A program made the position numbers and the translations under genes. This document shows, piece after piece, positions 5,607 through 13,557 of a DNA stretch of 57,687 bases. Source of the DNA: Fidelibacterota bacterium (GTDB taxonomy: Bacteria > Fidelibacterota > Marinisomatia > Marinisomatales > TCS55); contig SCKN01000010.1 of the NCBI GenBank assembly GCA_004124385.1, positions 1 to 57,687 of the forward strand, given 5' to 3'. Within the stretch, counting starts at the first letter, position 1; each line of letters starts with the position of its first letter. Below the pieces are notes generated by a model. The model was not told the origin of the DNA, searched no databases, and saw only the letters and a list, made by a program, of their open reading frames with translations.

Positions 5607-8528
5607 ATGAATATATCAATAAGTGAGAGATTAATTAAACCTATTATTTATTTGTCGATCTTCATTTTTTTTATTTTAACGCTTTCAGCAGCCCAACCCA
5701 GGGATTGGACTATTACAGCTACTTATCAGATCCCGGAAGGAGCTTCAGGACTTGCATTTGATGGGACCTATCTCTACTGCGGTATTTATGGGGCAAATGG
5801 GGACGAATTCTATCAAATTGATCCCGCCGATGGAAGTTACCAGCTTTTATTCACAAATCCAGTGATAGAGGATTGTTTTGGCATGACGTATGATGGAAGT
5901 CATCTCTGGGTTACCGATCATCCCGGTTCTTCATCAAATCCGGCGATTGCCTACGAACTGGATATGACCGGAAATATTGTCTCTCAATTCAATCTTCCCG
6001 ACCATTATATGTCCGGAATTGCTTATGATAACGGAAATTTCTGGGTGGCAACTTATTATGACCCTGATGGTCATATCTACAAGGTTAATAGCCTGGGAAA
6101 CATTCTGCAGGATTTTCCTGCTCCTGATAATCAACCCTGGGATTTATGTATGGAAAACGACTACCTGTGGATGGCGGATTACTGGGGAGATGCTCTTTAC
6201 AAAATAGATACCGAAGATGGTTCTTTAATAGAAAGTTATGCTTCCGAAGGAGTCGATCCTGCCGGCATTGTTTTTGACGGAACTTATCTCTGGTATTGCG
6301 ACAACGGACAGGACTACCAACAAGATTTACTTTATAAGGTGGATTTAGGTGGAGAGGGAACCCCGGGAATCAACCTTGGTTTTGATGAGTTCAATTTTGA
6401 ACAAGTAATTGTTGGCGAACAATCTTTAACGGACTTACCGGTAACAAACACTGGAACTGCCGATCTGGAAATTTATTCAGTTGTGTTTTCAATTCCTCAA
6501 TACAGTTCAACTTTTCAACCACCTTTAATAATATTACCCAACGAAACAGCTTATTTAGCTATTGATTTCGAACCTGATTCCTATGGAGAATTTCCGGCGG
6601 TAATGACAATTAGTTCAAATGATCCTGTTAATCCGGAAGAAGATGTTTCCTTAAATGGTTTTGGTATATTTCAGGAACAGGATATTGCTGTCTTTCCAAC
6701 TGAGATAAATTTCGGAAACATCAGAGTTGGAGCAGTGACAGGTGAGTTTGTGGAAATTTTAAATCAGGGAGAGGAAAACCTGATTATCTCCACTGTTCAA
6801 TTTGATACTGAATGGTTTTTTTATGGAGATACAGAAACATTCCCAATAACAATTCAGACAAATGAAATATATAATTTAAGAGTTTGGTTCAGTCCTTTTT
6901 CGGAAACGAATTTTGAAGGGATAATGAACATTTTCAGTAATGACCCTGATGAAAATCCTGTAAGTGTTAGTTTGTCAGGAACTGCAGAAGAAATGACTTT
7001 CCCGATTGGTCAGATGATCTGGCAATTTCAGATAAATACGAGTTATGATAACACCCCCAAAGCAATTACTCCAATTTCAGATATTTCCGGAGATGGAATT
7101 GATGATGTGATTATCAGTTCGGAGGATGGTTACGTTCGCTGTTTTAATGGAAATTCTTCCGGAACGGCTGATGTCTTATGGGAAAATGAGATCGGTTCGG
7201 TTCATTCTCAGCTTGGTTTAACAATGATAGATGATATAAATAACGATGATTTTATGGATATAATCATTGGAACTGCATGGGGAGACCGTTCTATTCATGC
7301 TCTTTCCGGACTTACGGGAGAGATCATATGGACCCATGATACACACGAATACGGTGGTGGTGGCTGGGTGTACCAGGTTCATGTAAAATATGATTATAAC
7401 GATGATGGAATTCCGGATGTACTGGCTGCAACAGGAAATGATCAAGATTATACAGGTCCACAACGAATTTATTGTCTTGATGGATTAACCGGTAATTCTA
7501 TCTGGGAATTTTATACTCCGGGATCAAAATATTCTGTTATTGGAATCGAAGATTCAAATGGTGACGGAATCCCGGATGTTGTTGGGGGAGGTTCCAATCT
7601 TGGTGAGACACAGGGAATAGTATACGGGATTAATGGTGATAACGGTAATGAACTCTGGTCATTTAATGTTTCCGGATCAACCGTCTGGGCTTTGGAACAA
7701 ACCGATCATCTCAATTGGAATGGTGTAAAAGAGATTATTGCTGGTGATTTTTCTGGAAATTATTACTGTTTAGATCCTGCTGATGGTTCTGAAATCTGGA
7801 ATGGAAGTATAGGAAATGCAATTATTCTGCGATTTATAAAACTTGATGATGTGAATAATGATAATTTTCCTGACCTATATTTTACCCACAGTGGATTCAA
7901 TAATGCACTTGTTGTAGATGGTCATTCCGGAGACCAAATCTGGAATCAACCTGTTGCTGACCAACCCTGGAACGCTGCCAGGATTGAAGATATCAGCGGA
8001 GATGGGATTAATGACCTTTTAGTTGGAACTTTATACAACAGCAATTATGGATATTTCCTGAATGGAGCTGATGGTTCTGTGTTGGGTTCCGTCAATGTCG
8101 GAACTCCTGTTGATGCAATTGCCAGCATACCTGATATTGCCGGGGATGGTTCAATGGAAATGGTTGTTGGAGGAAGGAATGGCTGGGTTTATTGTTATTC
8201 TGGAGGAAATGAATTTGTAAATGTGGAAGATATTGACTATTTCCAAAGTTCATATTACAAATTAATGCAAAACTACCCCAATCCATTCAACCCGATCACA
8301 ACGCTACGCTACGACCTGCCGGAGCAGGCTTCTGTAAAAATCATCATCTACGATATGCTGGGGAGGCAAGTAAGAACTCTTATCAACCAAACCCAGGATG
8401 CAGGCTTTAAATCAGTTATCTGGGACGGGACCAATGATTTTGGTAAAACCGTAAGTGCAGGGATATACTTATATCAGATCAAGGCAAAAGGTTTTGTGCA
8501 GACACGGAAGATGGTGCTGTTGAAATAA
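5607..8528 (+). CDS. Large secreted beta-propeller protein with T9SS sorting domain
   Basis: After a signal peptide (ILTLSAAQ) come an NHL/SMP-30-like propeller (residues about 35-250: FDGTYLYCG, YDGSHLWVTD, FDGTYLWYCD repeats) and two choice-of-anchor-D/ASH-type beta domains (about 255-460; DLPVTNTGTADLEIYSVVFS). A second propeller of PQQ/FG-GAP-like blades follows (about 470-880; SDISGDGIDD, DDINNDDFMD, SNGDGIPD, calcium-binding-like DxDxDG loops). The last 85 residues are a type IX sorting domain starting NYPNPFNP and ending QTRKMVLLK. AAGG precedes ATG 5607, which is chosen over GTG 5598. It is a cell-surface or released protein of unknown ligand, much larger than other array members. Confidence 0.8.
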   Translation: MNISISERLIKPIIYLSIFIFFILTLSAAQPRDWTITATYQIPEGASGLAFDGTYLYCGIYGANGDEFYQIDPADGSYQLLFTNPVIEDCFGMTYDGSHLWVTDHPGSSSNPAIAYELDMTGNIVSQFNLPDHYMSGIAYDNGNFWVATYYDPDGHIYKVNSLGNILQDFPAPDNQPWDLCMENDYLWMADYWGDALYKIDTEDGSLIESYASEGVDPAGIVFDGTYLWYCDNGQDYQQDLLYKVDLGGEGTPGINLGFDEFNFEQVIVGEQSLTDLPVTNTGTADLEIYSVVFSIPQYSSTFQPPLIILPNETAYLAIDFEPDSYGEFPAVMTISSNDPVNPEEDVSLNGFGIFQEQDIAVFPTEINFGNIRVGAVTGEFVEILNQGEENLIISTVQFDTEWFFYGDTETFPITIQTNEIYNLRVWFSPFSETNFEGIMNIFSNDPDENPVSVSLSGTAEEMTFPIGQMIWQFQINTSYDNTPKAITPISDISGDGIDDVIISSEDGYVRCFNGNSSGTADVLWENEIGSVHSQLGLTMIDDINNDDFMDIIIGTAWGDRSIHALSGLTGEIIWTHDTHEYGGGGWVYQVHVKYDYNDDGIPDVLAATGNDQDYTGPQRIYCLDGLTGNSIWEFYTPGSKYSVIGIEDSNGDGIPDVVGGGSNLGETQGIVYGINGDNGNELWSFNVSGSTVWALEQTDHLNWNGVKEIIAGDFSGNYYCLDPADGSEIWNGSIGNAIILRFIKLDDVNNDNFPDLYFTHSGFNNALVVDGHSGDQIWNQPVADQPWNAARIEDISGDGINDLLVGTLYNSNYGYFLNGADGSVLGSVNVGTPVDAIASIPDIAGDGSMEMVVGGRNGWVYCYSGGNEFVNVEDIDYFQSSYYKLMQNYPNPFNPITTLRYDLPEQASVKIIIYDMLGRQVRTLINQTQDAGFKSVIWDGTNDFGKTVSAGIYLYQIKAKGFVQTRKMVLLK

Positions 8529-8552
8529 CCCCCACCCAAAGGGAGAGGATAA
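8526..8552 (+). repeat. CCCACCC repeat providing the rlmB ribosome binding site
   Basis: ATAACCCCCACCCAAAGGG then AGAGGATAAA begins within the stop codon of the sorting domain. The AGGGAGAGG core lies seven bases before the rlmB ATG, so the repeat supplies its Shine-Dalgarno. Other copies are at 4468, 43822 and 47911. Confidence 0.65.
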
Positions 8553-8553
8553 A

Positions 8554-9309
8554 ATGAAAGTGAATAGTGACCAAGAGTTAGTTTGTGGAATAAATACCAT
8601 AAAAGAAATTATTTCTATAAGACCAAAAAGTGTTGTGAGCTTATTATTACAAAAAGAAAAAAGAGGTCAAAGATTGACACGACTGACTAGCTTGGCTGAA
8701 GAAAATCGAATAGAGATAGTCGAGAAAACCGATTACTTTTTTGAGGAAAACTTTCATGATCAGAATCATCAAGGGGTCGCGATTGTCTGCAACAAGCGTC
8801 TGGAAGAAAACGAAGACTTCATCCATAATTTACTCAATAAAGAAAATATTCTAATTCTAGTTCTAGATCATCTTACCGACCCTCATAATGTAGGTGCTTG
8901 CTTAAGAAGTGCTGCTGGAGCAGGAGCGGATGCCGTGATAGTTCCAAAAAATAGATCATGCCATTTGACTCCCATTGTGAGAAAGATTTCATCTGGAGGC
9001 TCGGAACTTCTCCCCTTTATTATTGTCACAAACTTAAATAGGACGCTAAAAAAAATAGCAGACTCAGGAGTTAAGATTATAGGAGCTGCAGCAGATTCAG
9101 AAATAAATTACACAGATATAGATATGAAGGGAAGTATTGCACTGGTCATAGGTTCTGAGGATAAAGGCATAAAAAGACTCACGAAAGAAAAATGTGATCA
9201 ATTGGCTTCGATTAAAATGCCTGGTGGCATCGAGAGTTTAAATGCCTCTGTAACAGCTGGAATATTGCTCTTTGAATACGTAAGACAAAATGACAATCCT
9301 AATAGTTAA
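8554..9309 (+). CDS. rlmB: SpoU/TrmH-family 23S rRNA 2'-O-ribose methyltransferase
   Basis: The 251 residues comprise an L30e-like N-terminal substrate-binding domain (GINTIKEII...) and a SPOUT knot domain. Motif 1 is LDHLTDPHNVGACLRSA (105-120, with N112 and R118), motif 2 is LVIGSEDKGIKRL (197-209) and motif 3 is IKMPGGIESLNASVTAG (220-236, N230). RlmB-type enzymes methylate a guanosine ribose (G2251 in E. coli 23S rRNA) using SAM; TrmH-family members acting on tRNA are the alternative. It follows the large secreted protein by 25 bases, which are mostly the CCCACCC repeat. Confidence 0.85.
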   Translation: MKVNSDQELVCGINTIKEIISIRPKSVVSLLLQKEKRGQRLTRLTSLAEENRIEIVEKTDYFFEENFHDQNHQGVAIVCNKRLEENEDFIHNLLNKENILILVLDHLTDPHNVGACLRSAAGAGADAVIVPKNRSCHLTPIVRKISSGGSELLPFIIVTNLNRTLKKIADSGVKIIGAAADSEINYTDIDMKGSIALVIGSEDKGIKRLTKEKCDQLASIKMPGGIESLNASVTAGILLFEYVRQNDNPNS

Positions 9310-9330
9310 TTATTTCTATAGAATACTTCG

Positions 9331-9527
9331 ATGCTCGCACAAAGAACACTCTCCAATTCAATAAAAGCTTCAGGCATAGGCTTACACAGCGGCAATCCAA
9401 TTACCCTTATCCTTAGCCTGCACCACCAAATACGGGAATTATATTTAGAAGAATTGATTTAGATCCAGTGGTTGAAATAAAAGCAAGAGCAGAGAATGTT
9501 GGAGATACAACATTATCGACCTCTCTA
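9331..9527 (+). pseudogene. lpxC: lpxC 5' fragment, frameshifted and truncated
   Basis: ATG 9331 reads MLAQRTLSNSIKASGIGLHS then GNPITLIL, the start of UDP-3-O-acyl-N-acetylglucosamine deacetylase (LpxC). At about 9416 one G appears lost. In the next frame the protein continues [20 protein letters not shown] then [17 protein letters not shown], again typical LpxC. Homology stops at 9527 (about 66 codons of about 300) and the sequence changes abruptly to a MORN-gene end. It cannot make an active enzyme. The source looks gamma-proteobacterial in style. Confidence 0.8.
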
Positions 9528-9592
9528 ACTTGGAAGGATGGGAAATTATTTCTGAAAAATGTTGGAATGAGAATGGGAATGAGATTGATTGA
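9528..9592 (+). pseudogene. 3' remnant of a MORN-repeat (YwqK-like) gene
   Basis: ACTTGGAAGGATGGGAAATT encodes TWKDGKL and matches the end of the intact gene at 10132. After a one-base loss the frame reads [13 protein letters not shown] and stop, a typical MORN/YwqK-type C-terminus. It is fused directly to the lpxC fragment. Confidence 0.65.
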
Positions 9593-9602
9593 GATGAATT
9601 GG

Positions 9603-9650
9603 AATAACCTCACCGTGTTTGAACTGGGAGCGGTAGTAAAAACGAGAGGG
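9603..9650 (+). repeat. AACCTCACCGTGTTTGA repeat, copy 1
   Basis: The stretch AACCTCACCGTGTTTGAACT then GGGAGCGGTAGTAAAAACGA then GAGG recurs at 10373-10414 with small changes. In both copies it follows a MORN-type gene end and precedes a new gene start by 5-15 bases. Confidence 0.65.
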
Positions 9651-9664
9651 TGATAAGAAGAAGA

Positions 9665-9973
9665 ATGAAGAATATTCTTAAAGATCAGCGCGAGCAATTT
9701 CATGCCCGTATAGTGGTACTTGAAGGAAATGGCAGGATAACAGCGCTTGAACTGGTAAGAGCATCACACGAGGCGAAGGTTAGCGACGTGCCTCCCCATG
9801 TGGGGTTGGTTATTTCCATTGGTGGGATTGCCAATACCGACGAGGAATTCTGGCGGTATGCGGTGGATGGGAAAAAGATTCCGAAACCCGCACATGAATG
9901 TATTCCACCAAAGGGAAGTGAAGTCATCTGGTGGTATGGCGAAAAAAAAGAGCCGCCGGCTGTTGAGTTGTAG
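9665..9973 (+). CDS. DUF4430-like protein (102 aa)
   Basis: ATG 9665 is preceded by AGAAGAAG. The C-terminal half has the DUF4430/transcobalamin-C-like pattern: a short strand region, FWRYAVDGKKIPKPAHECIP and then KGSEVIWWYGE, as in the ubiquitin-like beta-grasp domains of that family. There is no signal peptide, although the family is usually secreted, so the true start could have been lost when the unit was placed here; GTG 9650 would add only five residues. Bases are richer in G and C than average. Function unknown. Confidence 0.55.
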   Translation: MKNILKDQREQFHARIVVLEGNGRITALELVRASHEAKVSDVPPHVGLVISIGGIANTDEEFWRYAVDGKKIPKPAHECIPPKGSEVIWWYGEKKEPPAVEL

Positions 9974-9975
9974 AA

Positions 9976-10008
9976 AACGGTTTTAGCAACCGTTATTGTT
10001 CCTTTTTA
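9976..10008 (+). terminator. Rho-independent terminator
   Basis: AACGGTT, loop TTAGC, AACCGTT (perfect 7-bp stem), followed by ATTGTTCCTTTTT. It ends the DUF4430-like gene. Confidence 0.75.
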
Positions 10009-10131
10009 CCGCCGCGTTGCAGCCCCCGCTCGTTTTCTTCCCATTCCCTATTGCCTTTCACTGATTCAGATGCTACATTCCATTTAATGTGTGCTTTTCT
10101 GTTAAAGAGCTTTATTTGGGAGGAGTCTAAA

Positions 10132-10365
10132 ATGAAACAGACACTACTAATCATTACATCTTTGATGCTGGTTGTTGGGTTTTCTGATGCACAAACATAC
10201 AAAGGAATGAGGTTTAATGATGATGGAAGCAAGTCTTTCGAAACCTATAAGGAATCAAAGGGTAGGTTAGAATTTGTGAAGTTAGTCTCTTGGCATTCGA
10301 ATGGACAGAAGTATTTAGAAGAAACTTGGAAGGATGGGAAATTGATTAATGAAAAATATTGGTAA
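10132..10365 (+). CDS. Small secreted MORN-repeat protein
   Basis: GGGAGGAG eight bases before ATG 10132 decides the start. A signal peptide (MKQTLLIITSLMLVVGFSDA) is followed by a short toxin-antitoxin YwqK-like/MORN segment: WHSNGQKYLEETWKDGKLIN. It ends at EKYW and stop, some 12 residues short of the related remnant at 9528, so the C-terminus may be clipped. Such proteins are common in FCB genomes and of unknown function. Confidence 0.65.
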   Translation: MKQTLLIITSLMLVVGFSDAQTYKGMRFNDDGSKSFETYKESKGRLEFVKLVSWHSNGQKYLEETWKDGKLINEKYW

Positions 10366-10372
10366 CCCAACT

Positions 10373-10414
10373 AACCTCACCGTGTTTGATATGGGAGTAA
10401 TAACGAGAGGATGT
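10373..10414 (+). repeat. AACCTCACCGTGTTTGA repeat, copy 2
   Basis: TAACCTCACCGTGTTTGATA then TGGGAGTAATAACGAGAGG; second copy of 9603-9650. The GAGAGGATG end supplies a Shine-Dalgarno for the gene at 10419. Confidence 0.65.
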
Positions 10415-10418
10415 TGAA

Positions 10419-11072
10419 ATGAAACATCTTATCATAGCATTATTAATTATTTCAAGTCTTTTTAGTCAAACAGAGCTTGACGACACTACATTTGACATCT
10501 CTTTACTTGCCACAGGAGAGATGTGGGCTATTTTCAACCGCACTGTGGCTATAGTAGAAGATGGTGAGAAAAGGGGCGTCTATCTGGATGAGAAACCAGG
10601 GCAAGGAGTTGCCTGGCTGCCTTCTTTCGAGATCGGTGATGGGGTGATAGAAGTAGACTTGAAAGGCAGAAATGAGCCAGGAAAAAGCTTCGTGGGTATC
10701 GCTTTCCACGGTGTTAACGCAGAGAACTACGAGGTGTTATATCTGCGTCCATTTAATTTTCGAGCTGAAACCGAAGCGCGCCGATCACACTCTATGCAAT
10801 ATGTGCTGGTTCCTTCGCATGAGTGGCGTCGGCTACGTACTGAACACCCAGGTCAGTATGAGGCCGCTATAGCATCACCCCCCGCTCCAGACGCTTGGGT
10901 CCATCTGCGTCTTGAATTAGACGGACCGACTGTACGGGTGTTCATTGATAGGGTGTCAGAACCAGCTTTGGTTATAGATCGAATCGGCGTGGTGGAAAGG
11001 GGATGGATTGGTCTATGGGTTGGCCACAGCTCCGATGGTATGTTTGCGAATTTGAAGGTAAGTCCGTTATAA
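10419..11072 (+). CDS. Secreted concanavalin-A-like lectin/glucanase-fold protein
   Basis: A signal peptide (MKHLIIALLIISSLFSQ) precedes about 200 residues with the jelly-roll pattern of DUF1080/LamG-like domains: GVIEVDLKGRNEPGKSFVGI, APDAWVHLRLELDGPTVRVF and the last strands GWIGLWVGHSSDGMFANLKV. These domains bind or cleave carbohydrates; no catalytic residues can be assigned. The signal-peptide codons are AT-rich while the mature part is clearly richer in G and C, so the two may have different origins. It stands alone between repeat elements. Confidence 0.7.
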   Translation: MKHLIIALLIISSLFSQTELDDTTFDISLLATGEMWAIFNRTVAIVEDGEKRGVYLDEKPGQGVAWLPSFEIGDGVIEVDLKGRNEPGKSFVGIAFHGVNAENYEVLYLRPFNFRAETEARRSHSMQYVLVPSHEWRRLRTEHPGQYEAAIASPPAPDAWVHLRLELDGPTVRVFIDRVSEPALVIDRIGVVERGWIGLWVGHSSDGMFANLKVSPL

Positions 11073-11083
11073 CAACCAAGGAT

Positions 11084-11120
11084 GAAGCCCCGCCCATTCG
11101 CGGGGTTTTTTGTTTGTGGG
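11084..11120 (+). terminator. Terminator and left half of array boundary
   Basis: CCCCGC, loop CCATTC, GCGGGG, then six T and GTTTGTGGG. The right half (ATGATGGGTAG) is replaced by AGTTAGC, so this copy carries only the hairpin side. Confidence 0.8.
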
Positions 11121-11200
11121 AGTTAGCATTAAATTATGATAAATATTGTTAACAGAAATTATAATTTCATTGGTATGAATTTTTATGAAAGATAATCATT

Positions 11201-11953
11201 ATGAAAATTGACTTACAAAAAAAGAATATCCTTGTTACGGGTGCCAGTCGTGGAATAGGTGCGGCTATTTCAAAGGAATTAGGTAAATCTGGTGCAAGAA
11301 TTGCAATCCATTATAATAAGGAAAAAGAATTGGCTGAAACAATGGCACAGATCATTGGTAATGATTCAAAAATATTTAAGGCAAATTTGCAAGAACCCGT
11401 TAACTGTGAAATGTTATTCAAAGATGTTTTAGAAGAATTTGGTCATATTGATGTAATTATAAATAATGCAGGAACTGCAATATTATCACCATTGGATAGT
11501 GAAAATTGGGTTAAGCAATGGGATGAAACGATGTCTATTAACTTAAGAGCAGTTGGTATTCTTTGCAACCTCGCCATTAAGCATTTTAAAACTAGAAAAT
11601 GTGGAAGAATTATAAATATAGCTTCTCGTGCAGCTTTTAGAGGGGATACCGCAGAATATCTAGCTTACGCAGCCTCAAAAGCAGGCGTTGTTTCTTTAAG
11701 TAAATCAATAGCAAGGGCGTTTGGTAAAGATGGTATTACCTGCTTTGTGGTAGCCCCTGGCTGGGTTAAAACTGACATGGCAAAGGAATCAATTGAAGAA
11801 TATGGAGAGGACTATATTTTACAAGGCAACTCACTTGATAGACTTACTGAACCAAAAGATATTGCACCTATTGTTACATTATTAGCTAGTGGATTAGCTG
11901 ATCATGCCACAGGCACAACAATAGATATAAATGCTGCAAGCTATGTACATTAA
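11201..11953 (+). CDS. Short-chain dehydrogenase/reductase, FabG-like
   Basis: A classical SDR of 250 residues: cofactor loop TGASRGIG at 13-20, NNAG at 88-91, catalytic S142, Y156 and K160 (YAASK), and the PGWVKTDM segment after the active site. It would be a cytoplasmic NAD(P)-dependent oxidoreductase resembling 3-oxoacyl-ACP reductase; the substrate is unknown and no fatty-acid gene is next to it. No strong Shine-Dalgarno is seen before ATG 11201, and a separate AT-rich leader of 80 bases follows the boundary hairpin. Confidence 0.85.
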   Translation: MKIDLQKKNILVTGASRGIGAAISKELGKSGARIAIHYNKEKELAETMAQIIGNDSKIFKANLQEPVNCEMLFKDVLEEFGHIDVIINNAGTAILSPLDSENWVKQWDETMSINLRAVGILCNLAIKHFKTRKCGRIINIASRAAFRGDTAEYLAYAASKAGVVSLSKSIARAFGKDGITCFVVAPGWVKTDMAKESIEEYGEDYILQGNSLDRLTEPKDIAPIVTLLASGLADHATGTTIDINAASYVH

Positions 11954-12035
11954 ATTTTTCTTAACTATAAATAGCGGTCTTATATCAAAATATGGTTTTA
12001 ACAGGTTGTAACTCAAAATCCTCAATCTTAACAGT

Positions 12036-12110
12036 CAGTAGCGGGTTTTTTTGTTTGTGGAATGATGGGTAGATTTGGAGATGATTAATCGCATTACAGC
12101 ACTGAAATAA
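12036..12110 (+). repeat. Array boundary with decapitated signal-peptide start
   Basis: CAGTAGCGGG, seven T, GTTTGTGGAATGATGGGTAG, ATTTGGAG, then ATGATTAATCGCATTACAGC encoding MINRITALK and stop at 12081-12110. The nine codons match the starts at 1589 and 3535, but the passenger has been lost. The next gene begins nine bases later. Confidence 0.75.
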
Positions 12111-12118
12111 TAAAAGGT

Positions 12119-12712
12119 ATGATGGATACTGTCCGCTATGTGCTAGCCTATATTACTGTTGTTTTCATTCCCTTTGTTTATGTCCTTTGGCCCCTGGTTC
12201 ACCCCTTTGCCAATTATTGGAGGAAGATTAATCCGGGGCAGATTTACGGGATATTTTTTTTACTGCTCGTTGCCACAATTTTCACACTTTCTCATTTTGT
12301 AGAGTTCCTAATCGGAACTGATTATGGATTTAACCTATTCTTAACTATGGCCGGTGTCTCTTGCTGGGTTGTAGCAACTGTGATATGGAGTAAAAGACGA
12401 AAGTATCTTACGGTGAAAATATTGTTGGGTTTTCCAGAGGTTTCAAAGGAAGGGTATCCAGGAAAACTTTTGACAGAGGGTATCTATAGCAAGATTCGAC
12501 ACCCACGATATTTGGAGATGATGGTTGAGAACATTGGGAGTGCATTGGTCGTAAATATGCTGGGTGTGTACATTATAGTTGCGCTCTTAATACCAGCTCT
12601 ATATATTACTATTTTGCTTGAAGAAAGAGAGCTAATTGACAGGTTTGGTGATGATTATGTTGAATACTCAAAATCAGTACCGCGCTTGTTCCTAAAAATA
12701 AAATTTAAATAA
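12119..12712 (+). CDS. Membrane methyltransferase of the ICMT/PEMT family
   Basis: The 197 residues have about five hydrophobic segments. The C-terminal SAM-binding signature of isoprenylcysteine carboxyl methyltransferase-like proteins is present: GIYSKIRHPRYLEMM, then a hydrophobic hairpin, EERELIDRFGDDYVEY and SVPRLF. The inferred role is methylation of a lipid or prenyl-like substrate in the membrane; the substrate is unknown. Two ATGs are in tandem (12119, 12122) with AAAGG upstream. Two more members of the family lie at 18038 and 18502. Confidence 0.75.
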   Translation: MMDTVRYVLAYITVVFIPFVYVLWPLVHPFANYWRKINPGQIYGIFFLLLVATIFTLSHFVEFLIGTDYGFNLFLTMAGVSCWVVATVIWSKRRKYLTVKILLGFPEVSKEGYPGKLLTEGIYSKIRHPRYLEMMVENIGSALVVNMLGVYIIVALLIPALYITILLEERELIDRFGDDYVEYSKSVPRLFLKIKFK

Positions 12713-12724
12713 TTATACAATATG

Positions 12725-12770
12725 ACCCGCCTAGTAGCAGACTTTTTTATTTGTGGGATTATGGGTAATT
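12725..12770 (+). repeat. Array boundary repeat
   Basis: ACCCGCCTAGTAGCAGAC, six T, ATTTGTGGGATTATGGGTAA. The hairpin is imperfect. It separates the methyltransferase from the lipoprotein gene. Confidence 0.7.
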
Positions 12771-12793
12771 TAAAATAAATCCAGAAGTGTAAA

Positions 12794-13192
12794 ATGAAAA
12801 AGATAATACTAATTTTATTTTTATTCTTTGTTGGCTGTAGTCAACACCTAGGCAGGTTATCCATAGCTTCAACTCGTGATGCAGATGTTTTACACAACTA
12901 TATATCGATTGGTCCAATACAAGGAGAGACCAACATTACGGCAACGGACTTATACAAAATGCCATCCATAGAAGATGCCATTCAAAATGCATTATTTATT
13001 TCAGGCGCTGATTTAATCACAGATGCAAGTTTTCAACTTGAAACCACTCATATTTTATTATATATTAACAGAAGATTGATAGTAACTGGCGAAGGTTGGG
13101 TTAAAACTCATAGAAGTAGCAAAACAACACCAACGAAAGAAAAAATATTCATAAAGTATGACCCAAAAACAGGCAAACCTATATATGAATAA
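12794..13192 (+). CDS. Small lipoprotein of unknown function
   Basis: The N-terminus MKKIILILFLFFVGCSQ is a lipoprotein signal with lipobox VGC (Cys15). The mature part of about 118 residues (GRLSIASTRDADVLHNYISI ... ADLITDASFQLETTHILLYI ... RLIVTGEGWVKTH) has a single alternating strand/helix domain reminiscent of the small TRL-like lipoprotein family, but I do not recognise it firmly. It is presumably anchored to the inner or outer membrane. It stands alone between two boundary repeats. Confidence 0.65.
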   Translation: MKKIILILFLFFVGCSQHLGRLSIASTRDADVLHNYISIGPIQGETNITATDLYKMPSIEDAIQNALFISGADLITDASFQLETTHILLYINRRLIVTGEGWVKTHRSSKTTPTKEKIFIKYDPKTGKPIYE

Positions 13193-13205
13193 TTTCTATA
13201 TCATG

Positions 13206-13257
13206 AAGCCCCGCCCAGTAGCGGGGCTTTTTGTTTGTGGGATGATGGATAGATTAG
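13206..13257 (+). repeat. Array boundary repeat with terminator
   Basis: AAGCCCCGC, loop CCAGTA, GCGGGGCTTTTT, GTTTGTGGGATGATGGAT, AGATTAGG. The hairpin is one of the best in the array and terminates the lipoprotein gene. Confidence 0.8.
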
Positions 13258-13279
13258 GATAGATTTCAAAGAGAGAAAT

Positions 13280-13522
13280 ATGAAAAAGATATTATTAATT
13301 GTATTACTACTCTCATTTGGGTTTTCTCAACAGATTATACATACGGAAACCTATGAAAATGGAAATATCGAAAGTATTACCTATTATAAAGAAACACAGA
13401 ACGGAATAGAAAAAGTCAAATATAAGGAATACGATAAGAATGAAAAGAAGAGGAGTGAAGGAAAATACAAGGATGGGGATAGAGATGGATTATGGATTTT
13501 TTGTTTGTGGGATTATGGGTAG
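13280..13522 (+). CDS. Secreted MORN-repeat protein truncated by a boundary repeat
   Basis: A signal peptide (MKKILLIVLLLSFGFSQ) precedes MORN-like repeats (ETYENGNIESITYYKE, KYKEYDKNEKKRSEGKYKDG, DRDGLW). From IFCLWDYG on, the codons are those of the boundary repeat (TTTTTTGTTTGTGGGATTAT), so the natural C-terminus has been replaced. The coincidence that the repeat happens to read similarly to a MORN end (GLW-x-F) may have helped the joint. AGAGAGA precedes the ATG. Function unknown. Confidence 0.6.
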   Translation: MKKILLIVLLLSFGFSQQIIHTETYENGNIESITYYKETQNGIEKVKYKEYDKNEKKRSEGKYKDGDRDGLWIFCLWDYG

Positions 13523-13528
13523 ATTTGG
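13497..13528 (+). repeat. Array boundary repeat inside a gene end
   Basis: T6, GTTTGTGGGATTATGGGTAG, ATTTGG. No hairpin precedes it here; the MORN gene runs straight into it. Confidence 0.75.
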
Positions 13529-13557
13529 ATAGGTTTGTTTGAAATAAGGAGTCTAAA

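Noticed and set aside
9468-9653. Open frame of 61 codons called as a possible gene
   Set aside because: It is a chance fusion of the shifted lpxC codons, a frameshifted MORN tail and a dispersed repeat; it has no ribosome binding site and no coherent protein.
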